From: an uncultured Schlesneria sp.
GTDB taxonomy: Bacteria; Planctomycetota; Planctomycetia; Planctomycetales; Planctomycetaceae
Assembly: GCA_903840265.1 (NCBI GenBank)
Contig: CAIMFH010000122.1
Coordinates: forward strand, 1-64,000
DNA: 64,000 nt
Reading direction: 5' to 3'
In this document: one piece after another, positions 36,004 through 45,245 of the stretch
Position numbering within the stretch: the first letter of the stretch is position 1
Layout of the letters: every line of letters starts with the position of its first letter
Program-made: the position numbers and the translations under genes
The notes under the pieces: model-generated
Database searches by the model: none
What the model was told of the DNA's origin: nothing
What the model saw: the letters and a program-made list of their open reading frames with translations, nothing else

Positions 36004-36828
36004 CTAGCGACTCGAATGAGCCGCCGCAGCAATACTTCCCGCATACTGAACCAGCTTCGCGATCACAACGTCCGCGTTACCAGAATCGCCCGACAACTCA
36101 TCCAGGTGCTTGACGATCGCGGAACCGACAATCGCGCCATCGGCCAGGCCGCGCAGTTGCTCGACTTGATCGGGACGACTTAATCCAAAGCCGACCGCCA
36201 ACGGTAGCTTGGTCTGGGTGCGAAGTGTCTTCAACATGTCGGCCAGTTGCGGAGCGAGTTCGGCTCGCGCACCTGTTGTCCCGGACACAGCAATGCAATA
36301 GACGAAGCCGCTGGCGTTCTTCAAGATGCGAGACGAACGGGCCGGGGGAGTCGTGGGAGCGATCAGTTGGATGAGATCCATGTTGTTACGGGTCACGAGT
36401 TGCTGAAACTCGTCAGCTTCGTCGCCGGGCAGGTCAGGGACGATCAGGCCAGCGAATCCTGCATCGGCGGCTTGCCGCACGAACTCGAGTGTGCCAATCC
36501 GGAAGATGATCGCGTACGACACCATCGCCACCAGTGGCGTCTTGATCTTCTGAGCAACCGGCTTCAGCGTCGAGAAAATCGCAGGGATCTGCAGTTTGTT
36601 CCCTAAGGCCCGCGTGTACGACGCCTGAATGACTGGGCCGTCGGCAATGGGATCGCTGTACGGGAACCCAATTTCGATCAAGTCAGCTCCCGCTTTGGAG
36701 AGCTCTTCGACCAGTCGCGCGGTCATCGCCAGATCTGGATCGCCCGCCGTCAAGAATGGCATGAATGCCATCTGCTGTTGTTTTTGACGAGCGGCAAAGA
36801 CATCGGCAATACGGGAAGGTGAAGGCAC
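36004..36828 (-). CDS. trpA: Tryptophan synthase alpha subunit
   Basis: Cleaves indole-3-glycerol phosphate to indole and glyceraldehyde 3-phosphate. The 274-residue TIM-barrel protein shows FMPFLTAGDPD at the start, the catalytic Glu in ADLIEIGFPYSDPIADGPVI, the catalytic Asp in GLIVPDLPGDE, the active-site loop VSGTTGARAEL, and the phosphate-binding GFGLSRPDQV. It is the second gene of a trpBA pair, 78 bp downstream of trpB, so indole is channelled within the alpha-beta complex. No other trp genes are in the window. A small hairpin lies in the gap. Confidence 0.98.
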   Translation of the reverse strand: MPSPSRIADVFAARQKQQQMAFMPFLTAGDPDLAMTARLVEELSKAGADLIEIGFPYSDPIADGPVIQASYTRALGNKLQIPAIFSTLKPVAQKIKTPLVAMVSYAIIFRIGTLEFVRQAADAGFAGLIVPDLPGDEADEFQQLVTRNNMDLIQLIAPTTPPARSSRILKNASGFVYCIAVSGTTGARAELAPQLADMLKTLRTQTKLPLAVGFGLSRPDQVEQLRGLADGAIVGSAIVKHLDELSGDSGNADVVIAKLVQYAGSIAAAAHSSR

Positions 36829-36879
36829 CGGAGCTCTTTCAAAAGTTATTCGTGAAACACGGTCTGCAGATCGTCAGGA

Positions 36880-36897
36880 GTTATGCTGAAGCATAAC
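36880..36897. promoter_or_regulatory. Hairpin in the trpB-trpA gap
   Basis: GTTATGC and GCATAAC form a perfect 7-bp stem with a 4-nt loop within the 78 bp separating trpB from trpA. No T-run follows on the transcribed strand, so it is not a standard terminator. It may affect mRNA processing or relative expression of the two subunits. Confidence 0.45.
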
Positions 36898-36906
36898 CTA
36901 CGGGAG

Positions 36907-38130
36907 TCAGAGGTCTTGGCCAGTCAATCGCGCGACCTCGTTGACGTCTTTGTCACCTCGACCTGACAGGCAGACGACAATGATATCGTCCGGCTTACGC
37001 TTGCGGGCACAATCCATGGCATAGGCGATTGCGTGCGAGCTTTCGAGCGCCGGCAGAATCCCTTCCGTGCGAGCGACAAGAGACACCGTTTCCAATGCTT
37101 GATGGTCGCGAACGCTTACATAGTTCACGCGACCAGTGTCTCGCCAGTAGCTGTGCTCCGGACCAACGCCGGGATAGTCGAGTCCCGCCGAGATCGAATG
37201 CACATCCATCGTCTGACCATCGGGATCTTGAAGCACGTAGCTGTAGCTGCCATGCAATACACCCTTGGTCCCGTAGGTCAGCGTGCTGGCATGTTCCCCC
37301 GGCTTATCACCCCGGCCACCCGCTTCGACACCGGTCAGTTGAACACCCGCGTCATCCACGAACGGATAGAACATCCCGGCCGAGTTCGATCCGCCGCCGA
37401 CACAGGCAATCACCTCATCGGGGAGTCGGCCGACCTTATCCAGACATTGCTGACGAGATTCGCGACCGATCACAGACTGGAAGTCGCGGACGATCATCGG
37501 GAACGGATGGGGGCCGACGACGGATCCCAGGATGTAATGCGTGTCTTCGACGGACGACATCCAGTCTCGCATCGCTTCGTTGATCGCGTCACGAAGCGTT
37601 CGCGATCCGCTGGTGACAGGTCGCACTTCGGCACCCATCGTACGCATGATGAAGACATTCAGCTTCTGGCGACGAATGTCTTCTTCACCCATGTAGACGA
37701 CGCAGGGGAGGCCAAACCGAGCACAGGCGGTGGCGGTGGCGACTCCGTGTTGACCGGCACCGGTTTCGGCGATGACGCGTTTCTTGCCCATTCGCAGGGT
37801 CAGCAGCGCCTGGCCCATGGTGTTGTTGATCTTGTGAGCACCCGTGTGATTCAGATCTTCACGCTTGAAGTAGATCTGGGCACCGCCGCACAGATCGGTC
37901 AGCCGTTCCGCAAAATAGAGCGGATTCGGGCGACCGACGAACGTCTGCATTAGTTCATTAAGCCGTTGATTGAACGCGGGGTCCGCTTTCGCACTCGCAT
38001 ACTCAATCGTCAGTTCCTCGAGAGCATGCATGAGCGTTTCGGGAACAAATCGCCGCCCGAATTCACCAAAACGCCCTAAAGCGTCAGGAACATTGGAGCT
38101 GGCTCCCATTTTCACCGCAGTATTGGACAT
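36907..38130 (-). CDS. trpB: Tryptophan synthase beta subunit
   Basis: The PLP enzyme that condenses indole with serine to tryptophan. The 407-residue protein has the PLP lysine in [10 protein letters not shown], the catalytic Glu in AETGAGQHG, the phosphate loop CVGGGSNS and the conserved [12 protein letters not shown]. Full length for TrpB1, the form that pairs with TrpA, which is encoded next. Upstream of it on the minus strand are about 100 bp of intergenic DNA and a degraded sulfatase. Confidence 0.98.
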   Translation of the reverse strand: MSNTAVKMGASSNVPDALGRFGEFGRRFVPETLMHALEELTIEYASAKADPAFNQRLNELMQTFVGRPNPLYFAERLTDLCGGAQIYFKREDLNHTGAHKINNTMGQALLTLRMGKKRVIAETGAGQHGVATATACARFGLPCVVYMGEEDIRRQKLNVFIMRTMGAEVRPVTSGSRTLRDAINEAMRDWMSSVEDTHYILGSVVGPHPFPMIVRDFQSVIGRESRQQCLDKVGRLPDEVIACVGGGSNSAGMFYPFVDDAGVQLTGVEAGGRGDKPGEHASTLTYGTKGVLHGSYSYVLQDPDGQTMDVHSISAGLDYPGVGPEHSYWRDTGRVNYVSVRDHQALETVSLVARTEGILPALESSHAIAYAMDCARKRKPDDIIVVCLSGRGDKDVNEVARLTGQDL

Positions 38131-38234
38131 GAAAACTCTTTTTCTGATTCTCGAAGCAGGACAGCAGCCGTCGGTATCCGCGATTATTCATGGGTCGCCA
38201 CCCGAGGTCAACGCGCTCAGGAAAACTCGTCGGT

Positions 38235-38640
38235 TCAAGGCTGCGACTTGGGGCCAGACTTCCGATTATTCGCACGCGGGCGAATTTCCGCCACGACTTC
38301 CGACAATTCGGAGACGTCGTTGCGAGTTTCCAATGGATCGCTCCCATAATCGTAGAGTTCAAGAGCTGCGTCCTGTTCGTTTTCATGAATTTTGCGCCAT
38401 TCACCGAATCGAAATCGTTCGCCCCGGCCCAAACGAGCGTTCGGATCGGCGTGAAACGCGTGATCGCGTCCCCGAGCCTCTGGCTTTTTCAGGACCGGCA
38501 CCAGAACTTTTGCCCTCGATCGGATGACGTACTGGAGGCGCCGGCAGGTTCGCAAGTTCGGCCAAAGTGGGAGAAAGATCCACGCTTTCTGCGAGTTGCC
38601 GTGTCGAAGAATTGGCCGCTTAGTCGATCGCGCTCAGATG
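38235..38640 (-). pseudogene. Degraded sulfatase C-terminal fragment
   Basis: Two overlapping frames together encode the end of a sulfatase. The first (about 38617-38500) reads ESVDLSPTLAELANLPAPP and then EGK. The second continues KVLVPVLKKPEARGRDHAF, later FRFGEWRKIHENEQD and ALELYDYGSDPLETRND. These are the C-terminal hallmarks of iduronate-2-sulfatase-like enzymes (VDLYPTLAELAGLP, SLVPVL, RYTEW, ELYDxxxDPxExxN). The shift of frame falls close to 38510-38525. No start, no catalytic CxPSR region and no N-terminal two thirds are present upstream, and a TAA lies in the first frame just before. It is a remnant. Confidence 0.75.
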
Positions 38641-38795
38641 CTAATTGGACGACGGGGGCCTTGTAGGGATCGCGGCCTCCGTAGAGCGAGCGTGGGGCCA
38701 TCTGGGCCGGCCCCGAAGCTGGCGAATTGGGCCACGAGGAAACAAACTCGGGGCGTCCCGGATGTCCGCTAGAGAGTCGTGCCTTGGCGTGATCC

Positions 38796-39920
38796 TTAGG
38801 CTCGCGTCAGTCTTGGATGCGGTAGAGCACTCGCTTTCGTCGGCGCGAGTTTTGGGAGTTCGGCTGGCTCCATGATTGGCACCAGTCTCGGTGAGGTGGG
38901 TTGGCCGTTGAAGTCGAGCCAACGATGTTCGCGATAGTCGTAAAGCTTGCAGCACTTGAGGGTGGTCAGCAGGACGCGGGGGCTCCACCCGATAATCTTG
39001 ATCGTTCCTGGATAGGCGGTCTCCAGAACTTGTTGGCTTTTGTCGAGGTTGTAGAGCGGGATCATCGGGTCGACGTGGTGGGCGGAATGTTCGAGGACAT
39101 TCAAGAAGAAGACATTGAGGAGTGGTGGAAAATCCATGTGGACCGTGCCCGCGACCTGATTCTGAAAGTACGACCAATCGGACTTGCGGTCGAACCAGGG
39201 GATCTCGGCATTTGTGTGTTGCTGGTAGGTCACAAAGCCAGTGAGCCAGAGGAAGACACAATAGGGACCGGCCACGGCGTAGATTGTAAAGAGCAGCGGG
39301 AGGGGACGGTTGACGGCGACCGACACGCAGTAGACGCCGACGACTTCTGCGATGAGAAACAGGGCGATTATCGCTCTGTCGAGCCGGAGTTCTCCGCGCT
39401 GCGACGGCATGTATTCTCGCGTGGGGAACAGCATGCGTTTCCAATAGAGCTCCACGAAGTAACAGAACCCGATGCCGGCCCAACTGCGGTAGAAACGCTC
39501 GAGAAAGCGTCTGGAGGGAGGCAGGTCGCGGTATTCAGCGAGGGAAAATGGAGGATAGCCGGGATCTTCGCCCTTGAGATTCGTCCAGAGGTGATGCTTG
39601 GCGTTGTGAGAACGTTTCCAACCGGTGAGGGGATGCAGCGAAGGCAGAAACGCGAGGATCCCGATGACGCGGTTCATTCGTAGAGACGACACGAGCGTGC
39701 CGTGAGCCGCATCGTGCGCGACGATGAACAGCATCGCCACTGTGATCGCGTTGGCGAATGAGGCGGGGATTGATAGCCACAATGGCAACAGCACTACGGC
39801 GGCCAACGTCAGCAGCCAAGCGGCAGTGCAGAACGCGAAGATGGTGATCCCAAACAGCGTGCTGCGTTCTCGCCGGAGCGCTGGCAACGTGTTGAATAAA
39901 CTTCTGGTTTGCGCGTCCAT
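38796..39920 (-). CDS. Membrane fatty acid desaturase
   Basis: A 374-residue di-iron membrane enzyme. The three histidine boxes are all visible: HDAAHG, HNAKHH and HSAHH. Hydrophobic helices surround the first two boxes (TAAWLLTLAAVVLLPLWLSI; LLFTIYAVAGPYCVFLWL). The family introduces double bonds into acyl chains or related lipids using oxygen and an electron donor; hydroxylase or carotenoid-type activity is also possible in this superfamily. Monocistronic. Its start is at 39920, with a 215-bp gap to the next gene, read divergently. Confidence 0.92.
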   Translation of the reverse strand: MDAQTRSLFNTLPALRRERSTLFGITIFAFCTAAWLLTLAAVVLLPLWLSIPASFANAITVAMLFIVAHDAAHGTLVSSLRMNRVIGILAFLPSLHPLTGWKRSHNAKHHLWTNLKGEDPGYPPFSLAEYRDLPPSRRFLERFYRSWAGIGFCYFVELYWKRMLFPTREYMPSQRGELRLDRAIIALFLIAEVVGVYCVSVAVNRPLPLLFTIYAVAGPYCVFLWLTGFVTYQQHTNAEIPWFDRKSDWSYFQNQVAGTVHMDFPPLLNVFFLNVLEHSAHHVDPMIPLYNLDKSQQVLETAYPGTIKIIGWSPRVLLTTLKCCKLYDYREHRWLDFNGQPTSPRLVPIMEPAELPKLAPTKASALPHPRLTRA

Positions 39921-40135
39921 GCTGTTCCTGAATTCGGTTGGATTCCCCGTGTGGGGTTGAATCTCAGATCACGGAGGCATTTCGTGTGCCGCGCTGCCTA
40001 TTCGAGAGCGATCAATATCAAGCCATCTGACATCGCTGTGAGTTTCGGTGCCTGGACCGAGGCATCACATTTGCGTCCCCGTTGATTCAAGACGGAACTG
40101 TTGTCTTGGAACTGTGATTCAACGAAGGAAGCAAC

Positions 40136-40906
40136 CTGAAGATTCTTTTAAATACCGGTATTACGGCGGCCTGCGTCTGCATGGTCACCGCGAGTGCGTT
40201 CGCTCAGGCCAAGCTGGGGCAGACGCAAGAAGGAACCAATGGGGGCCAGCCCGGCAACACGGCAGCTCAACCGAACACTGCTTCTGGGGGTAATTTCAAT
40301 GGGATTAACCAGTCGCCGTGGTTTGGCAATAACGCGACACGCCAGCAATTGCAGATCAATGAGCAGCAATACAATCAGTTGAACAACAACTATCAAAAGG
40401 CCTATAGCCGTTACAACGACGGGCTGAACGGGCTGGATCGCAACTTGACTCCGCAGGCTCGGGAGCAACGTCAGATGCAGTTGCATGATCAGTTTCGTCA
40501 GGACTTTTCAGCGGGGACGAACGACGTCTTCACCGACCCGACTGCTCGCCAGAGATTCAATGGGATGGACTATCAGTACCGAGGCTACAGCGCCTTCAAC
40601 GATCCGACGGTCCAGAAACAATTGAACCTCACTGACGCACAGCGACAGAAATTCAATCAGTACGGTCAGGATTGGAATCAGCAGCACAGCAACTGGCAGC
40701 AGGAATATCCCAGGAACCAGCAATTGGTCGGAAAACAGTTTTCGGCGTCACGTGTCCAAATGCAGGACAGAATCAAAAGCACATTGACTCCCGATCAGCA
40801 GCAACAGTGGAACCAGATGAGCGGGCAACCGTACAACTTCACGCCGGACATGTATTTCGGCAACCAGTCGTCGGTGAATAACGTGGGAAATCAGACGGGG
40901 CAGTAG
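40136..40906 (+). CDS. Secreted Gln/Asn-rich protein, probable CTG start
   Basis: A protein of about 256 residues. The first ATG in frame (40181) would cut the signal peptide in half. Fifteen codons upstream, a CTG at 40136 preceded by AAGGAA at a 6-nt distance gives a complete signal peptide, KILLNTGITAACVCMVTASAFAQ. The mature part is very rich in Gln and Asn (NATRQQLQINEQQYNQLNNN; QYGQDWNQQHSNWQQEYPRN) with short helical repeats reminiscent of Spy/CpxP-type (LTxxQ) proteins, for example LNLTDAQRQKFNQ and LTPDQQQQWNQM. A stress-responsive periplasmic chaperone role is a weak guess. Confidence 0.75.
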   Translation: MKILLNTGITAACVCMVTASAFAQAKLGQTQEGTNGGQPGNTAAQPNTASGGNFNGINQSPWFGNNATRQQLQINEQQYNQLNNNYQKAYSRYNDGLNGLDRNLTPQAREQRQMQLHDQFRQDFSAGTNDVFTDPTARQRFNGMDYQYRGYSAFNDPTVQKQLNLTDAQRQKFNQYGQDWNQQHSNWQQEYPRNQQLVGKQFSASRVQMQDRIKSTLTPDQQQQWNQMSGQPYNFTPDMYFGNQSSVNNVGNQTGQ

Positions 40907-41126
40907 AACTGTCCTGGGGAACAGCGAAGCCGAAGAGCCCGTGCGTGAGTACGGGCTTTTCGCTTTGACGTCGGACGAAAGCGGCTGACGACATAGTGCA
41001 TAAGCCTGCATCCACCGAGACAAGCTCGAAGGGGTCGAAAACAGGCTTCGTCAAACTCAATAATCCCCGCCCAGTTCATCTCGGTGGAAGCAGGCGTTTG
41101 CACTAGGCAGACGGTACTTACCGCGG

Positions 41127-41953
41127 TCACTTCGCGGGCGAAACATTTTTGTCGGCAACCTGGAGTAGGCCGGATTTCCCGACGCTCAGGCCCAGGATGC
41201 AGCCTGCGGTCTGGCCTTTGGCGGACACCAGGTCGAGTGATTTCACCTTGGACACCGGATGTGGGTTTTGCATCGCGGTCAGGCAGTAGCGGACGACTTG
41301 GCCGTTCTCATCGGCGCCGCTCCAAGCCAGAGTCGAGCGTGGAGCCGATGGTTCCTTGGGCGCATTGGCATCATTGAGATACCAATCGAGCAGGTCTTCA
41401 CCGCTCGTGATGGACTCCTTGGCTGAGTTGCCATCTTCATACTGGAACACAACATTGTAAACTGGATCCCCGGATTGGCCCTCGAAAAAGCCCGAGTGAT
41501 AGATGTAGAGCGTATCGAAGGCCGCCTCGATGGGGATTCCTTCGATCCGTTCGGGATAGGCCATACCATTTTTGTATTCCGTTCTCCCCACAGGAAGATC
41601 CCACCATCCAGTTGGAGCAGGATTCCCGCAAAGGTCTGCTTTCCTTGGGGAACAATCTTCCAAGGGAATCGTGTCACCTTTTCGAAGTGCTCCGCCCGCA
41701 GTTGGTAATACTTCGACAAGTCAACCGGAAAGATGTCTACTGCAACCGTATCCTCCGGCACACCTCTTCGCATTTCGACTCTCTTCGGCTTAACGCTAGC
41801 GTCATTGTCATTCGTGGCCATTGCTTGAGCGGCCAGGGACGCATTCGGCCCGGATCCCGGTGTTGGCGTACCTGAATTGCAAGAGGCTCCCGAGACGAGT
41901 GCAAGGACCGCAATCAATCGCCACATCACTCGAACGCCAATTCGCATTTGCAT
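41127..41953 (-). pseudogene. Lipoprotein gene broken by a single-base frameshift
   Basis: Two overlapping frames form one protein. The upstream frame gives a lipoprotein signal (VMWRLIAVLALVSGASC) and the sequence up to FAGILLQLDGGIFLWGE. The other frame continues TEYKNGMAYPERIEG, then AAFDTLYIYHSGF and DLLDWYLNDANAP, up to the end at 41127. The switch falls at a GGGG run near 41593 (minus-strand sense). Restoring one G would give a continuous protein of about 275 residues. No family is recognised. It may be a genuine mutation or a sequencing error in a homopolymer. Confidence 0.75.
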
Positions 41954-41981
41954 GATTCAAGTCCCCCAGAAATCAGCGGAG

Positions 41982-42030
41982 CACAATTACAGACACGATG
42001 TCTACTGTAGACATCGTGTCTGTAATTGTG
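41982..42030. repeat. Perfect 49-nt palindrome (23-bp arms, 3-nt loop)
   Basis: Left arm 41982-42004 begins CACAATTACAGACACG; right arm 42008-42030 is its exact reverse complement, ending CGTGTCTGTAATTGTG; the loop is CTG. It lies 28 bp upstream of the frameshifted lipoprotein gene and about 220 bp downstream of the CotH gene, both on the minus strand. No T-run follows, so it is not a canonical terminator. Confidence 0.9.
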
Positions 42031-42137
42031 GCCGGCGTCAAGTCCGGCTGCTTTCTAAAGCGAGCGAATTGAATCCCCTTTCTTCAAATCGCTCGCACTG
42101 AAAAATCGCGAGGACAAGAGTGGCACTGGGATCGCTC

Positions 42138-42205
42138 GGACGTGACCGGCACGTCCCTGAAGCTATTGCGAAGGGTGGTCGTCGAGCGTTTCTTCGACTA
42201 CCACC
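42138..42205. repeat. Pair of intergenic inverted repeats after the CotH gene
   Basis: GGACGTG (42138) pairs with CACGTCC (42150). GGTGGTCGTCGA (42174) pairs with TCGACTACCACC (42194) with one mismatch. Both lie in the 43-220 bp after the CotH stop codon, in the direction of transcription, so they may stop or stabilise the transcript. Confidence 0.5.
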
Positions 42206-42247
42206 GCGGACTTTGTGCTGGCCACACACTCGCGGCTCGCAGCATCA

Positions 42248-44170
42248 CTACTTCTGCTTGTAGACCCGCAGGGACGCCAGATCGAATTGGGCACTTCCGG
42301 CGCTGCTTTTCAGTTCGGCGACGAGTTCTACCTCTTGCAGATCCTGGGTGATTTCGAACTCGTGCGAGACGGTTTGCCAATCTGACGTGCCGGTGACGTT
42401 GTTCTTGCGTGAGCCTCCGCCGAGTCGGACACCGGCTCCGAAGCCTTTGTCTTCGGGGGTGGCCATGACTTCGTTGGTCTTGACCTTGGCATCGAAGTGG
42501 TAGCGACCGCGTGCCAGGCGGACTTTGGTGCGAAACGAGGCCTGAGTCTGGTTGCTGGGGCCGGGAGTGAACGACAGGACCTTCTTGCCGTCGATCGCAG
42601 TCAGTTCCAGCTTGGCATCCCCCTGCGGCTTGGGGGCCCAATCTTCGACGAGTGCCCAATCGTCGGCGTTGAAGGCGATGGGCTCGGGCGGGAACTGGGA
42701 TTTGATCGCGAGGGCTCGACCCGCGACGCGATTCTTATAGTCCTGCACGCGTCCGTCGAACTGGCGGGCTCGATCTTCGTTGATGGAGGCCAGCACGGGA
42801 CGGATTCTGGCATGAGCGGTATCGATCTTCTCGTGCAGTTTGTCCGGAGAGAAGAGCGGTAACAGGTCGCGGACTCGCTGGCGATACTTGGCTTGGACGG
42901 CAGGGTTCTGCAGGACGGCATTGGCGACCATTTGGCCGGGGATGTGAAAGACGCTGAAGTTGATGTCGCCGAACATTTGATCCATGCCGTGCGGCAGGAA
43001 GCAGACTTTCTTGTCGTCGGCATGAAAGTACAGGCGGTAGTTATTCTTGTTCTGACAGTAGCCGTCCCAGTGACACATCATCAGTTCCATCGCGGCGAAA
43101 TTGATGAATTCATCGATCGCGACTTTCTCTTCGATCAATTGCCAGCGTTTGGTTTGATCTCCTTCGCGACAGGCGGCGATCAGCTCTTTGAGGTCGCTGC
43201 TATCATCGGGCCCGTCTCCGAATTCTTTCTCGAGCGGGGCATCGATATCCGCGCAAAAGCCACCTTCATAGAAGTTGCCTTTGTGATGCTTGAAGTGACG
43301 TTTGATGAATTCTTCATCCATCCCTTCTTTGAGCACATAGAACCCGAGATCGCGGCCGTTGAGCCAGACGCGAGCGTGGGAGGTGCGTGCGGCGGGCAGG
43401 CCCGCTTCGCGACAAAGCTGCGAGGCGATTAATTCATTGAGATACGATTCATCCTGCACCGAGTTGTTGAGATGAAATTTGTCGAGTCCGTGGAAACGTT
43501 CTCCTTTTTTGCGCATCGAGATCGTCAAGGCCGGGCGATCGCCGAGGTCACGGAAGCTGCCCGCAGCTCCTTTGAGCTTCATCTTGACGTTCTTGAACTT
43601 CGTCGACTCATTCTCGGTGAACGTGACATCGACATAACGCCGCAAGTCGCGTCGCAGTTGTTGCTCTTCTTTGTCCGTGAGCGTAATGCGGATTTCAGGG
43701 ATCATTCCCTTCTGGAAGAACTCATCGGTGGGATCGACTTTGGGCGGTTTGCGTTTGGGGGGCTCGGGTGCAGCGACCTTGGGAGCAGGTTCAGCGTTTT
43801 TTTGTGTGGGAACGGGTTTCTGTGTGACCACAGGCTTCTGCGCGACCTGCAAGGGCTCGCGTCTCAGAGCAGCTTCACTGGGGGCTCCCGTTGGTCGACG
43901 CCAGCCACCCCTATCTGGAGCGGGATCAACGGTGGCCTCCCTTGGCGGTACCGCGTCCGCTGATTCTGGAACGGCAGCACTCAACGCGGACTCGGCAGAG
44001 ATCGAATCGGGTGTATTGATCCGAAGCGTGGACTCAGGGGACGGTTCATCGATTTCGGCAACGGGGTTTGGTTCGTTGCGGGATCGTGTGCTGGTCGTGA
44101 ACGCATTGCTGAATTGCAATGCGATCGCGCCGATCAGCACGACACCTATAATCATGGCAAGATTCCGCAT
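42248..44170 (-). CDS. CotH-kinase family secreted or membrane-anchored protein
   Basis: A protein of about 640 residues. The start at 44170 is chosen because GAGGAG lies 10 nt upstream and a signal anchor follows at once (RNLAMIIGVVLIGAIALQF). Residues about 25-150 are Pro/Lys/Glu-rich and disordered (VVTQKPVPTQKNAEPAPK). The CotH kinase domain (about 160-460) shows KMKLKGAAGSFRDLGDRPAL, NLNNSVQDESYLNE-like text (FHLNNSVQDESYLNELIA), YVLKEGMDEEFIKRHF and the metal-binding region LPHGMDQMFGD. A C-terminal carbohydrate-binding-like beta domain ends the protein. CotH phosphorylates proteins; planctomycetes have several such paralogues, targets unknown. Confidence 0.9.
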   Translation of the reverse strand: MRNLAMIIGVVLIGAIALQFSNAFTTSTRSRNEPNPVAEIDEPSPESTLRINTPDSISAESALSAAVPESADAVPPREATVDPAPDRGGWRRPTGAPSEAALRREPLQVAQKPVVTQKPVPTQKNAEPAPKVAAPEPPKRKPPKVDPTDEFFQKGMIPEIRITLTDKEEQQLRRDLRRYVDVTFTENESTKFKNVKMKLKGAAGSFRDLGDRPALTISMRKKGERFHGLDKFHLNNSVQDESYLNELIASQLCREAGLPAARTSHARVWLNGRDLGFYVLKEGMDEEFIKRHFKHHKGNFYEGGFCADIDAPLEKEFGDGPDDSSDLKELIAACREGDQTKRWQLIEEKVAIDEFINFAAMELMMCHWDGYCQNKNNYRLYFHADDKKVCFLPHGMDQMFGDINFSVFHIPGQMVANAVLQNPAVQAKYRQRVRDLLPLFSPDKLHEKIDTAHARIRPVLASINEDRARQFDGRVQDYKNRVAGRALAIKSQFPPEPIAFNADDWALVEDWAPKPQGDAKLELTAIDGKKVLSFTPGPSNQTQASFRTKVRLARGRYHFDAKVKTNEVMATPEDKGFGAGVRLGGGSRKNNVTGTSDWQTVSHEFEITQDLQEVELVAELKSSAGSAQFDLASLRVYKQK

Positions 44171-44730
44171 CTGTGCCGTACTCCTCTTGGTTTCAACGTG
44201 GCAAGTCATCTGTCGCTCATTGTATTGACGCACGATCTTCAGATGGTTTCCCAGATTTTCAACGGCGAGGCCATTTTGTAGGATTTCAAGACGGGAATTG
44301 AAGTGGGGAGTTCAGCCGGATCTGATGCTGGCCATCGCGATTGCCCTGAAACTCAACGATCACCATCGCCAATGCTGCGCGGTCGAGTCTGCTCGTCGTT
44401 CACGTCAGACGAGGGCTGTTGGCACGAAATGAAGCTCGCGTGGTTCAAATTGCTGCTGGGCGAACGCAAGCTGGGTCCGGCGGAAATTGCCGGACAGGCC
44501 GCCGTCCGCAACCAGATCCAATGCTGCTCGTCGTCATAGCGGGTACTGATGTCAGTTCGTGCTCTCTTCAACAAATCTGGCGGACCAAGCACGAATTCAG
44601 GTTGTGGCACGTCATGGCCGGTGGACTTGATGAAATAGACATGCGAAATCGAAATAACTCATACGGTCAGCCTTCGTGGATCGAAGATGAGAACCGGATT
44701 GTTGGACATTCCGAGAATAATCGTCATCGA
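44171..44730. other. Intergenic stretch, no gene seen
   Basis: The region between the divergent CotH gene and the small secreted protein at 44731. A frame extends upstream of 44731 to 44419, but its translation has no signal peptide or family features and the clear signal sequence begins only near 44761. Promoters for both genes must be here; none was recognised. Confidence 0.4.
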
Positions 44731-45177
44731 ATGAGGGGCACGATTGTGATCGTCGCACGAAAAGTACAGGTCAGTTTGCGGCTGTTTGGGTTCGTCGCGT
44801 CGCTGACAATCACAGCGAGTCTGGCGTCGGCTCAATCGTCGCCACAGCAGGCGGTTCCTCAGCCGCCACAGCAGGGGATGTCGCTGTCTGATGCTCGATA
44901 CGTTCCTCCCGGTTACATGACAGACATGACCGAGTATTGGGAACCATCCGGGCGTATTCCGATGGTCCTGAAGCCAACGCCACCCGGATATGTGATGGGA
45001 CCAGATGGGCAGTGGTGTTTCAACCCACCTGCAGGCTATGTCCGGCCGTATTCGCGAAGTTACGGATGCCTATCGCAGAAGATGGCCATCTGCTGCCAGG
45101 AAAAGCAGTCGTTCATGATGTACATCCGCGGATACGGTCCCGCGATTCACACGCGTAAGGCCAGCATTCTCTGGTAG
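44731..45177 (+). CDS. Small secreted Pro/Gly/Tyr-rich protein
   Basis: A protein of about 148 residues. The N-terminus is a signal peptide (LRLFGFVASLTITASLASAQ). The mature part is Pro/Gln-rich, then repeats a PPGY motif three times (RYVPPGYMTDM; PTPPGYVMGP; NPPAGYVRPY), and ends in a Cys-containing region (YGCLSQKMAICCQEKQS). No family is recognised. Repeated PPGY resembles low-complexity surface proteins. ATG at 44731 is the first start close to the signal sequence. Confidence 0.6.
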   Translation: MRGTIVIVARKVQVSLRLFGFVASLTITASLASAQSSPQQAVPQPPQQGMSLSDARYVPPGYMTDMTEYWEPSGRIPMVLKPTPPGYVMGPDGQWCFNPPAGYVRPYSRSYGCLSQKMAICCQEKQSFMMYIRGYGPAIHTRKASILW

Positions 45178-45245
45178 AACTGACTGAGCAAATTCAGCGC
45201 GTTTAAGCCGTGAGATTGAGGCTGTGATGCTATTCTATGTGCATC

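Noticed and set aside
37033-37953. 306-codon frame opposite trpB
   Set aside because: Antisense shadow of a fully conserved trpB; composition follows the codon bias of the real gene.
38641-39483. 280-codon minus-strand frame overlapping the desaturase
   Set aside because: Arg/Pro/His-rich frame-shadow of the desaturase, whose three histidine boxes prove the other frame.
41580-41600. Programmed -1 frameshift at the GGGG run
   Set aside because: No X-XXY-YYZ slippery heptamer and no evident downstream pseudoknot; a one-base deletion explains it.
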